64,000 nucleotides of DNA from Pseudoips prasinana. Lineage: Eukaryota > Arthropoda > Insecta > Lepidoptera > Nolidae. The notes below the pieces were generated by a model that searched no databases, had not been told where the DNA came from, and saw only the letters and a list, made by a program, of their open reading frames with translations. The translations under genes and the position numbers were made by a program. Location of the stretch: positions 36,430,001 to 36,494,000 of the forward strand of contig OX621247.1 of the NCBI GenBank assembly GCA_951640165.1, written 5' to 3'. Shown one piece after another: positions 60,601 through 64,000 of the stretch. Each line of letters starts with the position of its first letter. The stretch's first letter is position 1.

Positions 60601-60724
60601 GCTGAAGCAGCTGCGTGCGGGCGCGGCGCGCGAGCAGCTGTGCGTGCTGGAGCTGCGCTTCCATCCCGCGCAGCCCTGGCTGCTGGCCGCCTGCGCCGAC
60701 AGCACGCTGCGCCTCTACACCTGA
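12566..60724 (+). CDS. BOP1: Ribosome biogenesis protein BOP1 homologue (16 coding exons, 869 aa)
   Basis: BOP1 is a nucleolar WD40 protein. With Pescadillo and WDR12 it forms the PeBoW complex needed for processing of the 28S and 5.8S rRNA precursors and for 60S subunit assembly. Joining exons at 12566-12652, 12943-13053, 15217-15294, 15384-15783, 16162-16324, 19941-20082, 20286-20468, 20546-20701, 20836-21003, 26608-26782, 33197-33346, 33418-33590, 40272-40445, 41149-41294, 47252-47401 and 60571-60724 gives 2,610 nt, with every junction in phase. The acidic N-terminus covers residues 1-225, the BOP1NT domain about 226-496 and the WD40 propeller 497-869. Diagnostic phrases are [55 protein letters not shown] and [17 protein letters not shown]. 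It is somewhat longer than vertebrate BOP1 (about 750 residues), mainly in the acidic/lysine-rich N-terminus. The introns are loaded with transposons, and three exon ends are tandemly amplified. No transcript data were available; a non-coding first exon is possible. Confidence 0.95.
12943..13053 (+). CDS. BOP1: BOP1 exon 2
   Basis: Residues 30-66, very rich in Asp, Glu and Ser. Acceptor TTTTTCAG, donor GAT|GTAATG, phase 0 at both ends. The acidic composition matches the unstructured N-terminus of BOP1 proteins. Confidence 0.85.
13054..15216 (+). other. BOP1 intron 2
   Basis: It contains AT-rich sequence without recognisable features at 13054-13635 (a T-rich patch and a 13266-13277 A-run), then the antisense LINE fragment at 13640-15185, ending about 30 bp before the exon 3 acceptor. 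Confidence 0.7.
13640..15185 (-). mobile_element. 5'-truncated LINE (Jockey-like), antisense in BOP1 intron 2
   Basis: The minus strand encodes the C-terminal half of a non-LTR reverse transcriptase. Residues [18 protein letters not shown] and the catalytic QFADDTCLM lie in 15150-14566, then the thumb region and C-terminus in 14575-14114 (ISYGLTSYG). A frame change near 14570 splits the two parts. The 5' two thirds (gag, endonuclease, first RT blocks) are missing, which is typical of incomplete target-primed reverse transcription. An ATT-rich tail at about 13640-13665 marks the 3' end. Confidence 0.8.
15217..15294 (+). CDS. BOP1: BOP1 exon 3
   Basis: Residues 67-92, again acidic ([16 protein letters not shown]). 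Acceptor TTTATTTAG, donor TCA|GTAAGT, phase 0. Confidence 0.85.
15384..15783 (+). CDS. BOP1: BOP1 exon 4
   Basis: Residues 93-225, the longest exon. An acidic Ser/Asp/Glu block is followed by a strongly basic Lys/Gln-rich block ([20 protein letters not shown] and onward), probably a nuclear/nucleolar localisation region. Acceptor TTTTTAG, donor AAAG|GTGGGT, leaving one base of the codon for Asp-226. Poorly conserved in the family. Confidence 0.85.
16162..16324 (+). CDS. BOP1: BOP1 exon 5 (start of BOP1NT)
   Basis: Residues 226-280. It carries the most diagnostic BOP1 stretch: [33 protein letters not shown] and [20 protein letters not shown]. The acceptor is GTTCCAG. The donor GTGAGT is placed two bases into a Lys codon so that exon 6 continues KKCEDPEFW, as the family demands. 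An in-frame read-through would stop at once (AAG TGA). Confidence 0.95.
16325..19940 (+). other. BOP1 intron 5
   Basis: It holds the antisense LINE fragment at 17140-18740. The flanks 16325-17139 and 18741-19940 contain no gene, RNA or classified repeat that I can recognise. A GC-richer patch at about 19670-19850 is unlike the surrounding AT-rich DNA and may be an unclassified repeat. Confidence 0.6.
17140..18740 (-). mobile_element. 5'-truncated LINE with RNase H (I/LOA/R1-like group)
   Basis: On the minus strand, 18649-18119 encodes the end of an RT ([32 protein letters not shown]). Next, 18021-17488 encodes an RNase H (QAETYAII..., [19 protein letters not shown]). Then 17593-17228 encodes a C-terminal zinc-knuckle-like region ([18 protein letters not shown]). 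A C-terminal RNase H limits the clade to the I/LOA/R1-type LINEs. The tail is a short GATAA-type repeat near 17147-17160. Frame changes at about 18050 and 17540 and the missing 5' part make it inactive. Confidence 0.8.
19941..20082 (+). CDS. BOP1: BOP1 exon 6
   Basis: Residues 280-327, [20 protein letters not shown] and onward, matching the conserved DPDFWRTVxDPxTG region of BOP1NT. Acceptor ACCATATAG, donor CAG|GTATGT, phase 0. Confidence 0.95.
20286..20468 (+). CDS. BOP1: BOP1 exon 7
   Basis: Residues 328-388, [20 protein letters not shown]..., [27 protein letters not shown]. These match the conserved RSFIPS...VxRMVHAIKMGW part of BOP1NT. GC-rich, phase 0 at both ends; the donor is CGG|GTCTGT, the weakest of the set (C at +3 instead of a purine). 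Confidence 0.95.
20546..20701 (+). CDS. BOP1: BOP1 exon 8
   Basis: Residues 389-440, [46 protein letters not shown]. The [12 protein letters not shown] phrase is a family signature. Acceptor GTCTCAG, donor GAG|GTAGAG. Confidence 0.95.
20836..21003 (+). CDS. BOP1: BOP1 exon 9 (end of BOP1NT)
   Basis: Residues 441-496, [20 protein letters not shown]..., [15 protein letters not shown]. The RCLDLYLCPR phrase is conserved in the family. Acceptor TTTTTGCAG, donor AGG|GTGAGC, phase 0. Exons 6-9 form a compact, transposon-free block. Confidence 0.95.
21204..22194 (+). mobile_element. Mariner-like element nested in the hAT element
   Basis: The terminal inverted repeats are 25 bp (21204-21228 and 22170-22194), starting CAGTATGTTAG and ending AAACGAGGGAC, with one mismatch. 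A TA dinucleotide flanks both sides (21202-21203, 22195-22196), as for Tc1/mariner insertion. At 991 bp it encodes only an N-terminal DNA-binding domain, so it is an internally deleted copy. Confidence 0.85.
21575..21964 (+). CDS. Truncated transposase: helix-turn-helix domain only (DUF4817-like)
   Basis: An intact 129-residue ORF beginning [19 protein letters not shown]. Its N-terminal half ([28 protein letters not shown]) and its second half ([30 protein letters not shown]) match the two helix-turn-helix segments found at the start of mariner/Tc-related insect transposases. The DDE catalytic domain that should follow the YPYHL-type phrase is absent; the frame stops 5 codons later. It could still bind the terminal repeats, but whether it is expressed is unknown. 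Confidence 0.75.
   Translation: MTSYQYSNEEYWDMVRTYVLSNDSVRGAINLYREMFPNRQIPLYNLMLGVNQRLRTFGQFTVPTHAQGRGREPYPVHLQEAIFEYFEHHPQESTRNAARRFSVSHWTVWKLLHEEGMHPYHFRPVWFKV
23310..24415 (-). mobile_element. RTE-clade LINE, 3' part, antisense in intron 9
   Basis: The minus strand encodes RTE-type RT pieces: FAFVDY and [20 protein letters not shown] (about 24400-24310), [20 protein letters not shown]... and [19 protein letters not shown] (24041-23745), then the C-terminus [16 protein letters not shown]... [14 protein letters not shown] (23748-23491). The plus-strand left end has a CATCATCATCATCAT run (about 23319), the simple-repeat 3' tail of lepidopteran RTE elements. Stops and frame changes make it inactive. 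Confidence 0.85.
24416..25964. other. Unclassified segment interrupting the RTE element
   Basis: About 1.55 kb with no recognisable gene. The RTE coding sequence is continuous across it: the right part ends around KTEEYH and the left part resumes at EEY...QPFCFAF. A similar 12-bp sequence, GATATTCCTCCG (about 24411-24422) and GATACTCCTCGG (about 25975-25986), flanks it. A short AAATATTTGTATTTGTATTG stretch near 25301 may be a LINE tail. Confidence 0.5.
25965..26395 (-). mobile_element. RTE-clade LINE, 5' part
   Basis: The minus-strand ORF at 26392-25991 encodes RT blocks: [60 protein letters not shown]. It stops at TLRQVI* and the frame continues KTEEYH, exactly where the fragment at 23310-24415 picks up. 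Probably one RTE copy split by a later insertion. The endonuclease is missing. Confidence 0.8.
26608..26782 (+). CDS. BOP1: BOP1 exon 10 (WD40 start)
   Basis: Residues 497-555, [49 protein letters not shown]. The first GH...SGxDDGTVR(V)W blade of the propeller. Acceptor TTTTGGCAG, donor CGAG|GTACGC, phase 1. Confidence 0.95.
27775..29115 (+). mobile_element. 5'-truncated LINE fragment in intron 10
   Basis: The plus strand encodes FINDLPQCF..., the catalytic block [12 protein letters not shown] (about 27820-27850) and later [20 protein letters not shown] and [10 protein letters not shown] (28090-28310). These are in broken frames, with a small foreign-looking patch (TCAAAGTCAAAGTCAAAATC, 27992-28011) between them. 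The 3' side is AT-rich and ends in AAATAAATAAATAAAATAAA (29095-29114). Upstream RT, endonuclease and gag are missing. A 20-bp perfect hairpin lies at 28571-28614. Confidence 0.7.
28571..28614. repeat. Perfect 20-bp inverted repeat, 4-nt loop
   Basis: ACTGTTCTTGGCGCAAATTC, then TGAG, then the exact reverse complement of the first arm. It lies in the 3' region of the LINE fragment. Confidence 0.9.
29232..29582 (+). mobile_element. Short retroposon with poly(A) and 15-bp target duplication
   Basis: A 351-bp GC-rich element begins at GGGGGCTGCGGTGG and ends in a run of A's (29565-29583). The 15-bp sequence AGGTTTCRGGTACAG flanks both sides (29217-29231 and 29583-29597, one mismatch), as in LINE-mediated retroposition. 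Near the 3' end, CCACCCGCA (29509-29517) can pair with TGCGGGTGG to give a 9-bp stem. It lacks a coding region and is either a SINE with a LINE-like tail or a strongly truncated LINE 3' end. Confidence 0.8.
30478..32575 (-). mobile_element. RTE-clade LINE, second copy, antisense in intron 10
   Basis: The minus strand carries, 5' to 3', a linker (32564-32139), first RT blocks (32115-31831, [20 protein letters not shown] and NYRPISLM), and the main RT (31827-31087: [63 protein letters not shown]). The C-terminal region follows (31074-30557: [22 protein letters not shown]). Catalytic residues are present but the frame is broken at about 31830, 31080 and 30800. The endonuclease is missing. It belongs to a different RTE family from the copy in intron 9. 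Confidence 0.85.
33197..33346 (+). CDS. BOP1: BOP1 exon 11
   Basis: Residues 555-605, [51 protein letters not shown]. It completes the W of blade 1 and forms the next blade. Acceptor GTTTGGCAG, donor ATCG|GTGAGC, phase 1 at both ends. Confidence 0.95.
33418..33590 (+). CDS. BOP1: BOP1 exon 12
   Basis: Residues 605-662, [48 protein letters not shown]. It matches the insertion between blades that ends in the conserved KPVTQV of the family. Acceptor TTCTTGCAG, donor CAT|GTGAGT. Confidence 0.95.
34622..35428 (+). pseudogene. LINE endonuclease, truncated
   Basis: 268 residues with the family motifs [18 protein letters not shown] (catalytic Glu), [20 protein letters not shown] and [10 protein letters not shown]. 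The last part ([14 protein letters not shown]...) lacks the usual SDH motif because the frame shifts into a GC-rich stretch and stops at 35428. Confidence 0.75.
35870..37171 (+). pseudogene. LINE reverse transcriptase, C-terminally cut
   Basis: 433 residues with all RT blocks: [62 protein letters not shown] (first Asp), [32 protein letters not shown] (catalytic FADD), ending FAATRPG. The thumb phrase [17 protein letters not shown] is present, but the frame ends early compared with related elements. Confidence 0.8.
37850..38050 (+). repeat. Dispersed repeat resembling 58755-59000
   Basis: GATTTGGATATTTTTGCTTC and the following AATGGCTATGGAAGTTCTAT match a segment near 58758 with about 80 percent identity by eye. 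The other copy ends in an A-rich tail, so both are probably the 3' UTR of one LINE family. Confidence 0.55.
38200..38560 (-). mobile_element. LINE reverse transcriptase fragment
   Basis: A minus-strand 118-residue ORF ends with [40 protein letters not shown], the block after the first catalytic Asp of non-LTR RTs. Nothing else of the element is clear. Confidence 0.65.
39656..40046 (-). mobile_element. hAT-like element, second copy of the intron 9 family
   Basis: The left end reads CATGGTTTTTCAAACTCTTT, and the reverse complement of the right end reads CAGGGTTTCCTTAAGTGGG. These match the two ends of 21116-22680 in reverse order, so the copy is inverted relative to the first. The 8-bp flanks GTCAAGGG (39648-39655) and GTCTAGGG (40047-40054) differ at one base. 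At 391 bp it has no coding capacity. Confidence 0.8.
40272..40445 (+). CDS. BOP1: BOP1 exon 13
   Basis: Residues 663-720, [57 protein letters not shown]. It matches the HGRGDYL...VLIHQLSRRRSQ...FHP blade of BOP1. Acceptor CCATCAG, donor GCG|GTGAGT, phase 0. Its last 111 bp form the first copy of the 145-bp tandem array that follows. Confidence 0.95.
40335..41090 (+). repeat. 145-bp tandem array derived from exon 13 (about 5.2 copies)
   Basis: The first unit begins inside exon 13 at GTGCTGGTGCACC (40335). The same point recurs at 40480, 40625, 40770, 40915 and 41060. Apart from the first, each unit holds 43 codons of exon-like sequence starting GGTGACTACGTGTGC, then GTGAGTATGTTACTGC (16 nt of intron). 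Compared with exon 13 the copies lack nine in-frame codons (residues TLRDGASRA). Each complete unit repeats the donor GCG|GTGAGT. The copies beyond the first lie in intron 13, where translation from exon 13 would stop at the TGA of GCGGTGA. Confidence 0.95.
41149..41294 (+). CDS. BOP1: BOP1 exon 14
   Basis: Residues 721-769, [45 protein letters not shown]. It matches the SQRSVRLYHL...AVHPAGDN...SYD blade. Acceptor TTTTCTTACAG, donor ATATG|GTACGT. Unlike exons 13, 15 and 16 it is not amplified. Confidence 0.95.
41405..41645 (-). mobile_element. tRNA-derived SINE, antisense
   Basis: On the minus strand, GGTCGTGGGTTCGATTCC (41582-41599) contains the B box GGTTCGATTCC. An A-box-like sequence lies upstream near 41620-41645. 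The body toward 41405 resembles that of the SINE at 5083-5325 (TCTGAGT..., ...CCATAGTACA.GCT...TTGGG). Confidence 0.7.
42959..43250. mobile_element. Foldback (long inverted repeat) element
   Basis: Arms of about 110-120 bp, 42959-43080 and 43140-43250, are imperfect inverted repeats of AT-rich sequence (left ATAGTTAAAAAA..., right ...TTTTTTTAACTAT). They are separated by about 60 bp. This is the structure of a foldback MITE. No coding sequence. Confidence 0.7.
43350..43500 (+). repeat. Dispersed repeat, copy 1
   Basis: AAAAAGCGCTTGTAAATAGT, CAGAACATGTTTGTAGTA and GTATACATTATTATTTCTAG also occur at 63363-63510 with few differences. Identity of the parent element is unknown. Confidence 0.75.
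43605..43700. repeat. Long hairpin, 45-bp arms, 6-nt loop
   Basis: The arms 43605-43649 and 43656-43700 are inverted copies with a single mismatch. The loop is AGTCTA. No mobile-element ends are evident. Confidence 0.9.
43964..46155 (+). repeat. Palindrome-bearing tandem array, about 29 units of mainly 77 bp
   Basis: The unit reads CATACCACCTAGAACTAACG, then TCATGCTGTTA, then a perfect inverted repeat (TTTTTACGATGCGC followed at once by its reverse complement), then TTCACTCTCATACATTTT. Shortened units of about 66-74 bp occur. Five units (starting near 44521, 44826, 45352, 45657 and 46106) have AAATTTTTTGGTGTCGGTGT in place of the left palindrome arm. The pattern of unit types repeats at a larger scale (spacing 305 bp twice). 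The inverted sequence GAAGTTATACTTC (43918-43930) and GAAGTATAACTTC (46178-46190) bound the array. Confidence 0.9.
46888..46934. repeat. Short hairpin, 17-bp arms
   Basis: ACATAAGAAAGTGAAAT pairs with ATTTCACTTTCGTATGT with one mismatch across a 13-nt loop. Confidence 0.8.
47252..47401 (+). CDS. BOP1: BOP1 exon 15
   Basis: Residues 769-819, [49 protein letters not shown]. It matches the WFDLDLSTKPY...AFHPRYPLFAS...CHGMVYN blade. Acceptor TTCCCGCAG, donor TACAA|GTGAGT, phase 2; the next base from exon 16 completes Asn. Its last 78 bp are the first copy of the 121-bp array. Confidence 0.95.
47324..57971 (+). repeat. 121-bp tandem array derived from exon 15, 88 copies
   Basis: The array starts inside exon 15 at GTTCCACCGG (47324) and that point recurs at exactly 121-bp steps to 57972, giving 88 units. 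Each unit holds 78 bp of exon 15 (coding [16 protein letters not shown] and onward) and 43 bp of intron (GTGAGTAGTCCAGTGC and onward). Units 1 and 2 have GGTCGTC (Val); unit 3 onward has GATCGTC (Ile). The later units read as identical by eye. Each unit has a consensus donor AA|GTGAGT, and reading into the intron stops at once (AAG TGA). All but the first copy are intronic. Confidence 0.95.
57983..58015 (+). repeat. Orphan fragment of the 5' part of exon 15
   Basis: GTCGAAGTCGTACCAGACGC followed by TGCGGCTGCACGG reproduces exon 15 sequence of about 47270-47303 with one difference (GTCGTA for GCCGTA). It sits directly after the array but corresponds to exon sequence lying before the array start. 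Confidence 0.85.
58019..58715 (+). repeat. 87-bp tandem array, about 8 copies
   Basis: AGACCAGACGTAGTTTGCTG recurs every 87 bp from 58024. The units are nearly identical (occasional T/C or A/G change). On the minus strand the unit junction reads TGGTCTATAAGTGAGTAGT, matching the exon 15 end and donor (TGGTCTACAAGTGAGTAGT) at 18 of 19 positions. It lies in BOP1 intron 15. Confidence 0.9.
58750..59010 (+). repeat. LINE 3' UTR-like repeat
   Basis: Similar to 37850-38050 (GATTTGGACATTTTTGCTCT, AATGGCTATTGAACTACTAA). It ends in an A/T-rich AATAAA-type tail (58981-59003), as expected for a LINE 3' end. Confidence 0.55.
59011..59172. other. Intron 15 spacer
   Basis: No gene or repeat recognised. 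Confidence 0.4.
59173..60560 (-). mobile_element. 5'-truncated LINE, antisense, abutting BOP1 exon 16
   Basis: On the minus strand the element begins near [20 protein letters not shown] (60550-60485), continues with [20 protein letters not shown] and [13 protein letters not shown] (60456-60208) and ends with the thumb and C-terminal region (59993-59493: [16 protein letters not shown]). Its tail is the T-run at 59173-59182. The frame breaks between these pieces. The truncated 5' end is within about 10-15 bp of the exon 16 acceptor. Confidence 0.8.
60571..60724 (+). CDS. BOP1: BOP1 exon 16 (terminal)
   Basis: Residues 819-869 and the TGA stop (60722-60724): [50 protein letters not shown]. It matches the [13 protein letters not shown]...FHPTQPW...DGTVRLFT end of BOP1. 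Acceptor TTCGCTTGCAG; part of the upstream pyrimidine-rich tract comes from the antisense LINE. The last 81 bp are the first copy of the 83-bp array. Confidence 0.95.
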
Positions 60725-62135
60725 GGGTGCTGGAGCTGCGCTTCCATCCCGCGCAGCCCTGGCTGCTGGCCGCCTGCGCCGACAGCACGCTGCGCCTCTA
60801 CACCTGAGCGTGCTGGAGCTGCGCTTCCATCCCGCGCAGCCCTGGCTGCTGGCCGCCTGCGCCGACAGCACGCTGCGCCTCTACACCTGAGCGTGCTGGA
60901 GCTGCGCTTCCATCCCGCGCAGCCCTGGCTGCTGGCCGCCTGCGCCGACAGCACGCTGCGCCTCTACACCTGAGCGTGCTGGAGCTGCGCTTCCATCCCG
61001 CGCAGCCCTGGCTGCTGGCCGCCTGCGCCGACAGCACGCTGCGCCTCTACACCTGAGCGTGCTGGAGCTGCGCTTCCATCCCGCGCAGCCCTGGCTGCTG
61101 GCCGCCTGCGCCGACAGCACGCTGCGCCTCTACACCTGAGCGTGCTGGAGCTGCGCTTCCATCCCGCGCAGCCCTGGCTGCTGGCCGCCTGCGCCGACAG
61201 CACGCTGCGCCTCTACACCTGAGCGTGCTGGAGCTGCGCTTCCATCCCGCGCAGCCCTGGCTGCTGGCCGCCTGCGCCGACAGCACGCTGCGCCTCTACA
61301 CCTGAGCGTGCTGGAGCTGCGCTTCCATCCCGCGCAGCCCTGGCTGCTGGCCGCCTGCGCCGACAGCACGCTGCGCCTCTACACCTGAGCGTGCTGGAGC
61401 TGCGCTTCCATCCCGCGCAGCCCTGGCTGCTGGCCGCCTGCGCCGACAGCACGCTGCGCCTCTACACCTGAGCGTGCTGGAGCTGCGCTTCCATCCCGCG
61501 CAGCCTTGGCTGCTGGCCGCCTGCGCCGACAGCACGCTGCGCCTCTACACCTGAGCGTGCTGGAGCTGCGCTTCCATCCCGCGCAGCCCTGGCTGCTGGC
61601 CGCCTGCGCCGACAGCACGCTGCGCCTCTACACCTGAGCGTGCTGGAGCTGCGCTTCCATCCCGCGCAGCCCTGGCTGCTGGCCGCCTGCGCCGACAGCA
61701 CGCTGCGCCTCTACACCTGAGCGTGCTGGAGCTGCGCTTCCATCCCGCGCCGCCCTGGCTGCTGGCCGCCTGCGCCGACAGCACGCTGCGCCTCTACACC
61801 TGAGCGTGCTGGAGCTGCGCTTCCATCCCGCGCAGCCCTGGCTGCTGGCCGCCTGCGCCGACAGCACGCTGCGCCTCTACACCTGAGCGTGCTGGAGCTG
61901 CGCTTCCATCCCGCGCAGCCCTGGCTGCTGGCCGCCTGCGCCGACAGCACGCTGCGCCTCTACACCTGAGCGTGCTGGAGCTGCGCTTCCATCCCGCGCA
62001 GCCCTGGCTGCTGGCCGCCTGCGCCGACAGCACGCTGCGCCTCTACACCTGAGCGTGCTGGAGCTGCGCTTCCATCCCGCGCAGCCCTGGCTGCTGGCCG
62101 CCTGCGCCGACAGCACGCTGCGCCTCTACACCTGA
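60644..62135 (+). repeat. 83-bp tandem array of the BOP1 C-terminus and stop codon, 18 copies
   Basis: GTGCTGGAGCTGCGC recurs every 83 bp from 60644; the stop TGA recurs at 60722 plus multiples of 83 to 62133, 18 copies in all. Each unit is 27 codons ([16 protein letters not shown]... to the stop) plus two bases. Units differ by rare single changes (for example near 61505 and 61750). Only the first is translated; the others would be 3' UTR. A degraded partial unit follows to about 62190. Confidence 0.95.
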
Positions 62136-62629
62136 GCGTGCTTGAGCTGCGCTCCCCTCCTCACATCCCTGGCTGTACTGATCTACACCTGATCTATATC
62201 TTTACATATACATTAAGAACTTTAAGTTTGTTTTATTTTGTCAAACGCTACTCCGAATATAAAGAAACAAAAAGAAAAACATTCAATATCACTCGCACAT
62301 AATAGAATTACAACTTGCAAGATAAATAAACGTGAGCGCATTCGCGTATATTTACAAATTAACTAATCAAACTAGGTCAAGCAATGACTTTATGACAAAA
62401 AAATAATAGATGTAAGCACCCCGGCAGCAAGTCGGCCAGACACCGCAAGTAGTACCCGTTATATGTATTAAGCACGGACACACAACTATCTTCATAAATT
62501 TCATGCGTAAGATTAGCCGCACTCACTACTAATAAAGTCAGATAAATAAATAAAACATACCATATTTTTTATTATATCTACGGAACAGTTTACCGCTGCA
62601 TTCGAAGATATCAAGCTACGGGTCTGGTA
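62136..62629 (+). other. Probable BOP1 3' end and spacer
   Basis: A decayed array unit (62136-62190) is followed by AT-rich sequence. An AATAAA at 62325-62330 is a candidate polyadenylation signal. No gene is seen in the rest. Confidence 0.4.
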
Positions 62630-63365
62630 AGCCTTTGGCATCAATGTCTATGGCGACTATATCACTCACCTTCGATTTAACAACTATATAATATCCGTGA
62701 ATGAGACCTTAGAAGACCTCGGTACAATGCTCGATCATCTCGGGAGTCGCTTAATAAGTGAGTCTGAAAAGGAACATGGATAAGATGGAATTACATGTCG
62801 AATATCCATGTTCCACCCACTCAAGTTAAGGTTTGGAGACTGCGCTCAAAGTAGGGCCGGTCTGTTCTAGGTAAATATAGTTCTTTACAAACTACTTACA
62901 GATAGACCAGACCATCCAACTATGTAAGTCCAACTTCGGAGAGGAGGTCAATCGTAGAATATATCTCGGCTGGGCAGCGGTCGGTAAGTTAAGTAACATT
63001 TTGTCGTCCCAAATGCCGCAGTGTCTGTAGTTGAAAGTATTCCACCAGTGTGTGTTCCAGTGATAACTTACGGCACGGAGACGTGGTCGTTGACTATGTT
63101 ACTTATAAGACGGCTCAGGCTCACCCAAAGCAATGAATATGGCTATGCTCGGAGTTTCCCTGCGACATCGAATCAGAAATATTGATATCTACAGGCAAAC
63201 CAAAGTAACCAACATAGCCCCAAGAATTGCCAAGCTGAATTATGTGGCAGAAAGGTTCTCGAGTGACGACCATGAACCGGAAGACGCAGCGTGGGCAGGC
63301 CTCCTAAAAGGTGGATCGCAATCTTGTAAGGGTCACGGGAAGCCGCTGGATGCGGGCAACACATA
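62630..63365 (+). mobile_element. Degenerate RTE-clade LINE fragment
   Basis: The plus strand encodes remnants of [15 protein letters not shown] (near 62636-62680), QLxxSNFGEEVNRRIYLGWA (near 62915-62985) and the C-terminal [20 protein letters not shown] (63139-63200). These are spread over several frames with deletions. It is the third RTE copy, in the opposite orientation to those in introns 9 and 10. Confidence 0.75.
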
Positions 63366-63510
63366 AATAAATAAAAAAAGGTTTTTATTCACGTACGACG
63401 ACGACTTTAAAAAAGCGCTTGTAAATAGTCAGAACATGTTTGTAGTAATACAGTTGTATACATTATTATTTCTAGTAACATAGATATTTAGGTACACGGA
63501 TTGTATGAAA
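63366..63510 (+). repeat. Dispersed repeat, copy 2
   Basis: It matches 43350-43500 over AAAAAAGCGCTTGTAAATAG and GTATACATTATTATTTCTAG and onward. Like copy 1, it is followed by a long inverted repeat. Confidence 0.75.
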
Positions 63511-63535
63511 ACATTTATAAATTATATTTTATAAT

Positions 63536-63693
63536 AGTAATGATATTTAGCTAGCTTGTATTAATAATTAAGTTATTGTCAAAGATATTATGTTTAAGTT
63601 TAATTATCAAAATTTATAGTTTTAGCTATATTTTTACTACATATTGTATGTAGTAAAAATATAGCTAAAACTAGCTAGCTAAATATCATTACT
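63536..63693. repeat. Nested inverted repeats
   Basis: The inner hairpin has perfect 27-bp arms at 63617-63643 and 63647-63673 with loop TTG. Outside it, AGTAATGATATTTAGCTAGC (about 63536-63555) is inverted at about 63674-63693. Confidence 0.85.
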
Positions 63694-64000
63694 GAATGGT
63701 TCTGTCTATATTAAGGTATGACTATTATGGCGGACCTTGTGTTAATAACGACGGTCGCGCTTTAATGCTACCACCAGATCCAATGCGCCCCAACTGAGAA
63801 GCCCCAGCGAAACAAACTCAGTGGGTTCATCTACTACCGGTTTCAACACGACCCAGTTGAGACGGTCCGGCGAAACATACTCAAGCGGGCATGAACACGG
63901 GATTTGGTCCACTTAGAGTAATATTATTTAGTAGGCAAACACAATATAATATGTTCGATCGGTCGTCTGAATGCTTATTATTATTTTAGATTATATTTAG
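63694..64000. other. End of window, no gene recognised
   Basis: Two diverged direct copies of a roughly 40-bp motif lie here: CCAACTGAGAAGCCCCAGCG near 63789 and CCAGTTGAGACGGTCCGGCG near 63852, each followed by AAACA and an ACTCA. Otherwise no recognisable feature. Confidence 0.4.

Noticed and set aside
60481..62116. Overlapping antisense frames of about 79 codons repeated through the 83-bp array
   Set aside because: They are the opposite strand of the BOP1 C-terminal coding unit; the period (83) cycles through three frames and the GC-rich content keeps them open. No independent evidence of coding.
40335..62135. CRISPR-like arrays
   Set aside because: The repeats are contiguous with no unique spacers and derive from exon ends; the window is eukaryotic.

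Overview
The window looks like AT-rich insect nuclear DNA, most likely from a moth or butterfly (Lepidoptera). The evidence is spliced genes with GT-AG introns, several RTE-type LINEs with the 3' end typical of lepidopteran genomes, tRNA-derived SINEs, a DIRS-like element, hAT and mariner-like elements, and GC-rich coding exons in AT-rich non-coding DNA. The species cannot be named from the sequence.

Only one host gene is recognisable. It is the homologue of ribosome biogenesis protein BOP1, on the + strand from 12566 to 60724. I could join 16 coding exons with consistent splice phases into a complete 869-residue reading frame: acidic/lysine-rich N-terminus (exons 1-4), BOP1NT domain (exons 5-9) and WD40 propeller (exons 10-16). 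BOP1 works with Pescadillo and WDR12 (PeBoW complex) in pre-rRNA processing for the large ribosomal subunit. A CACGTG E-box lies 50 bp before the start codon.

Layout. 1-4100: degenerate DIRS-like tyrosine-recombinase retrotransposon (- strand). 4100-8164: SINE and a frameshifted LINE (+). 8165-12229: nearly intact Ty3/gypsy LTR retrotransposon (-), ending 336 bp before the BOP1 start codon. 12566-60724: BOP1, with introns filled by LINE, RTE, SINE, hAT and mariner-like elements. 62150-64000: RTE fragment and other repeats.

The most unusual part is the 3' half of BOP1. Three of its exons (13, 15 and 16) run into tandem arrays built from their own 3' ends: a 145-bp unit (about 5 copies), a 121-bp unit (88 copies, 10.6 kb) and an 83-bp unit (18 copies, each ending in the stop codon). 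In each case the first copy is the functional exon end, so the protein stays intact. The other copies fall in the intron or the 3' UTR. The 145- and 121-bp arrays therefore fill introns with repeated perfect 5' splice sites. An orphan piece of exon 15 and an 87-bp array carrying an inverted copy of the exon 15 donor lie just beyond the 121-bp array. A separate array of about 29 units at 43964-46155 carries a near-perfect palindrome in most units. I regard the exon-anchored arrays as the candidate new phenomenon. They could also be inflated by assembly, and this needs raw long reads to settle.
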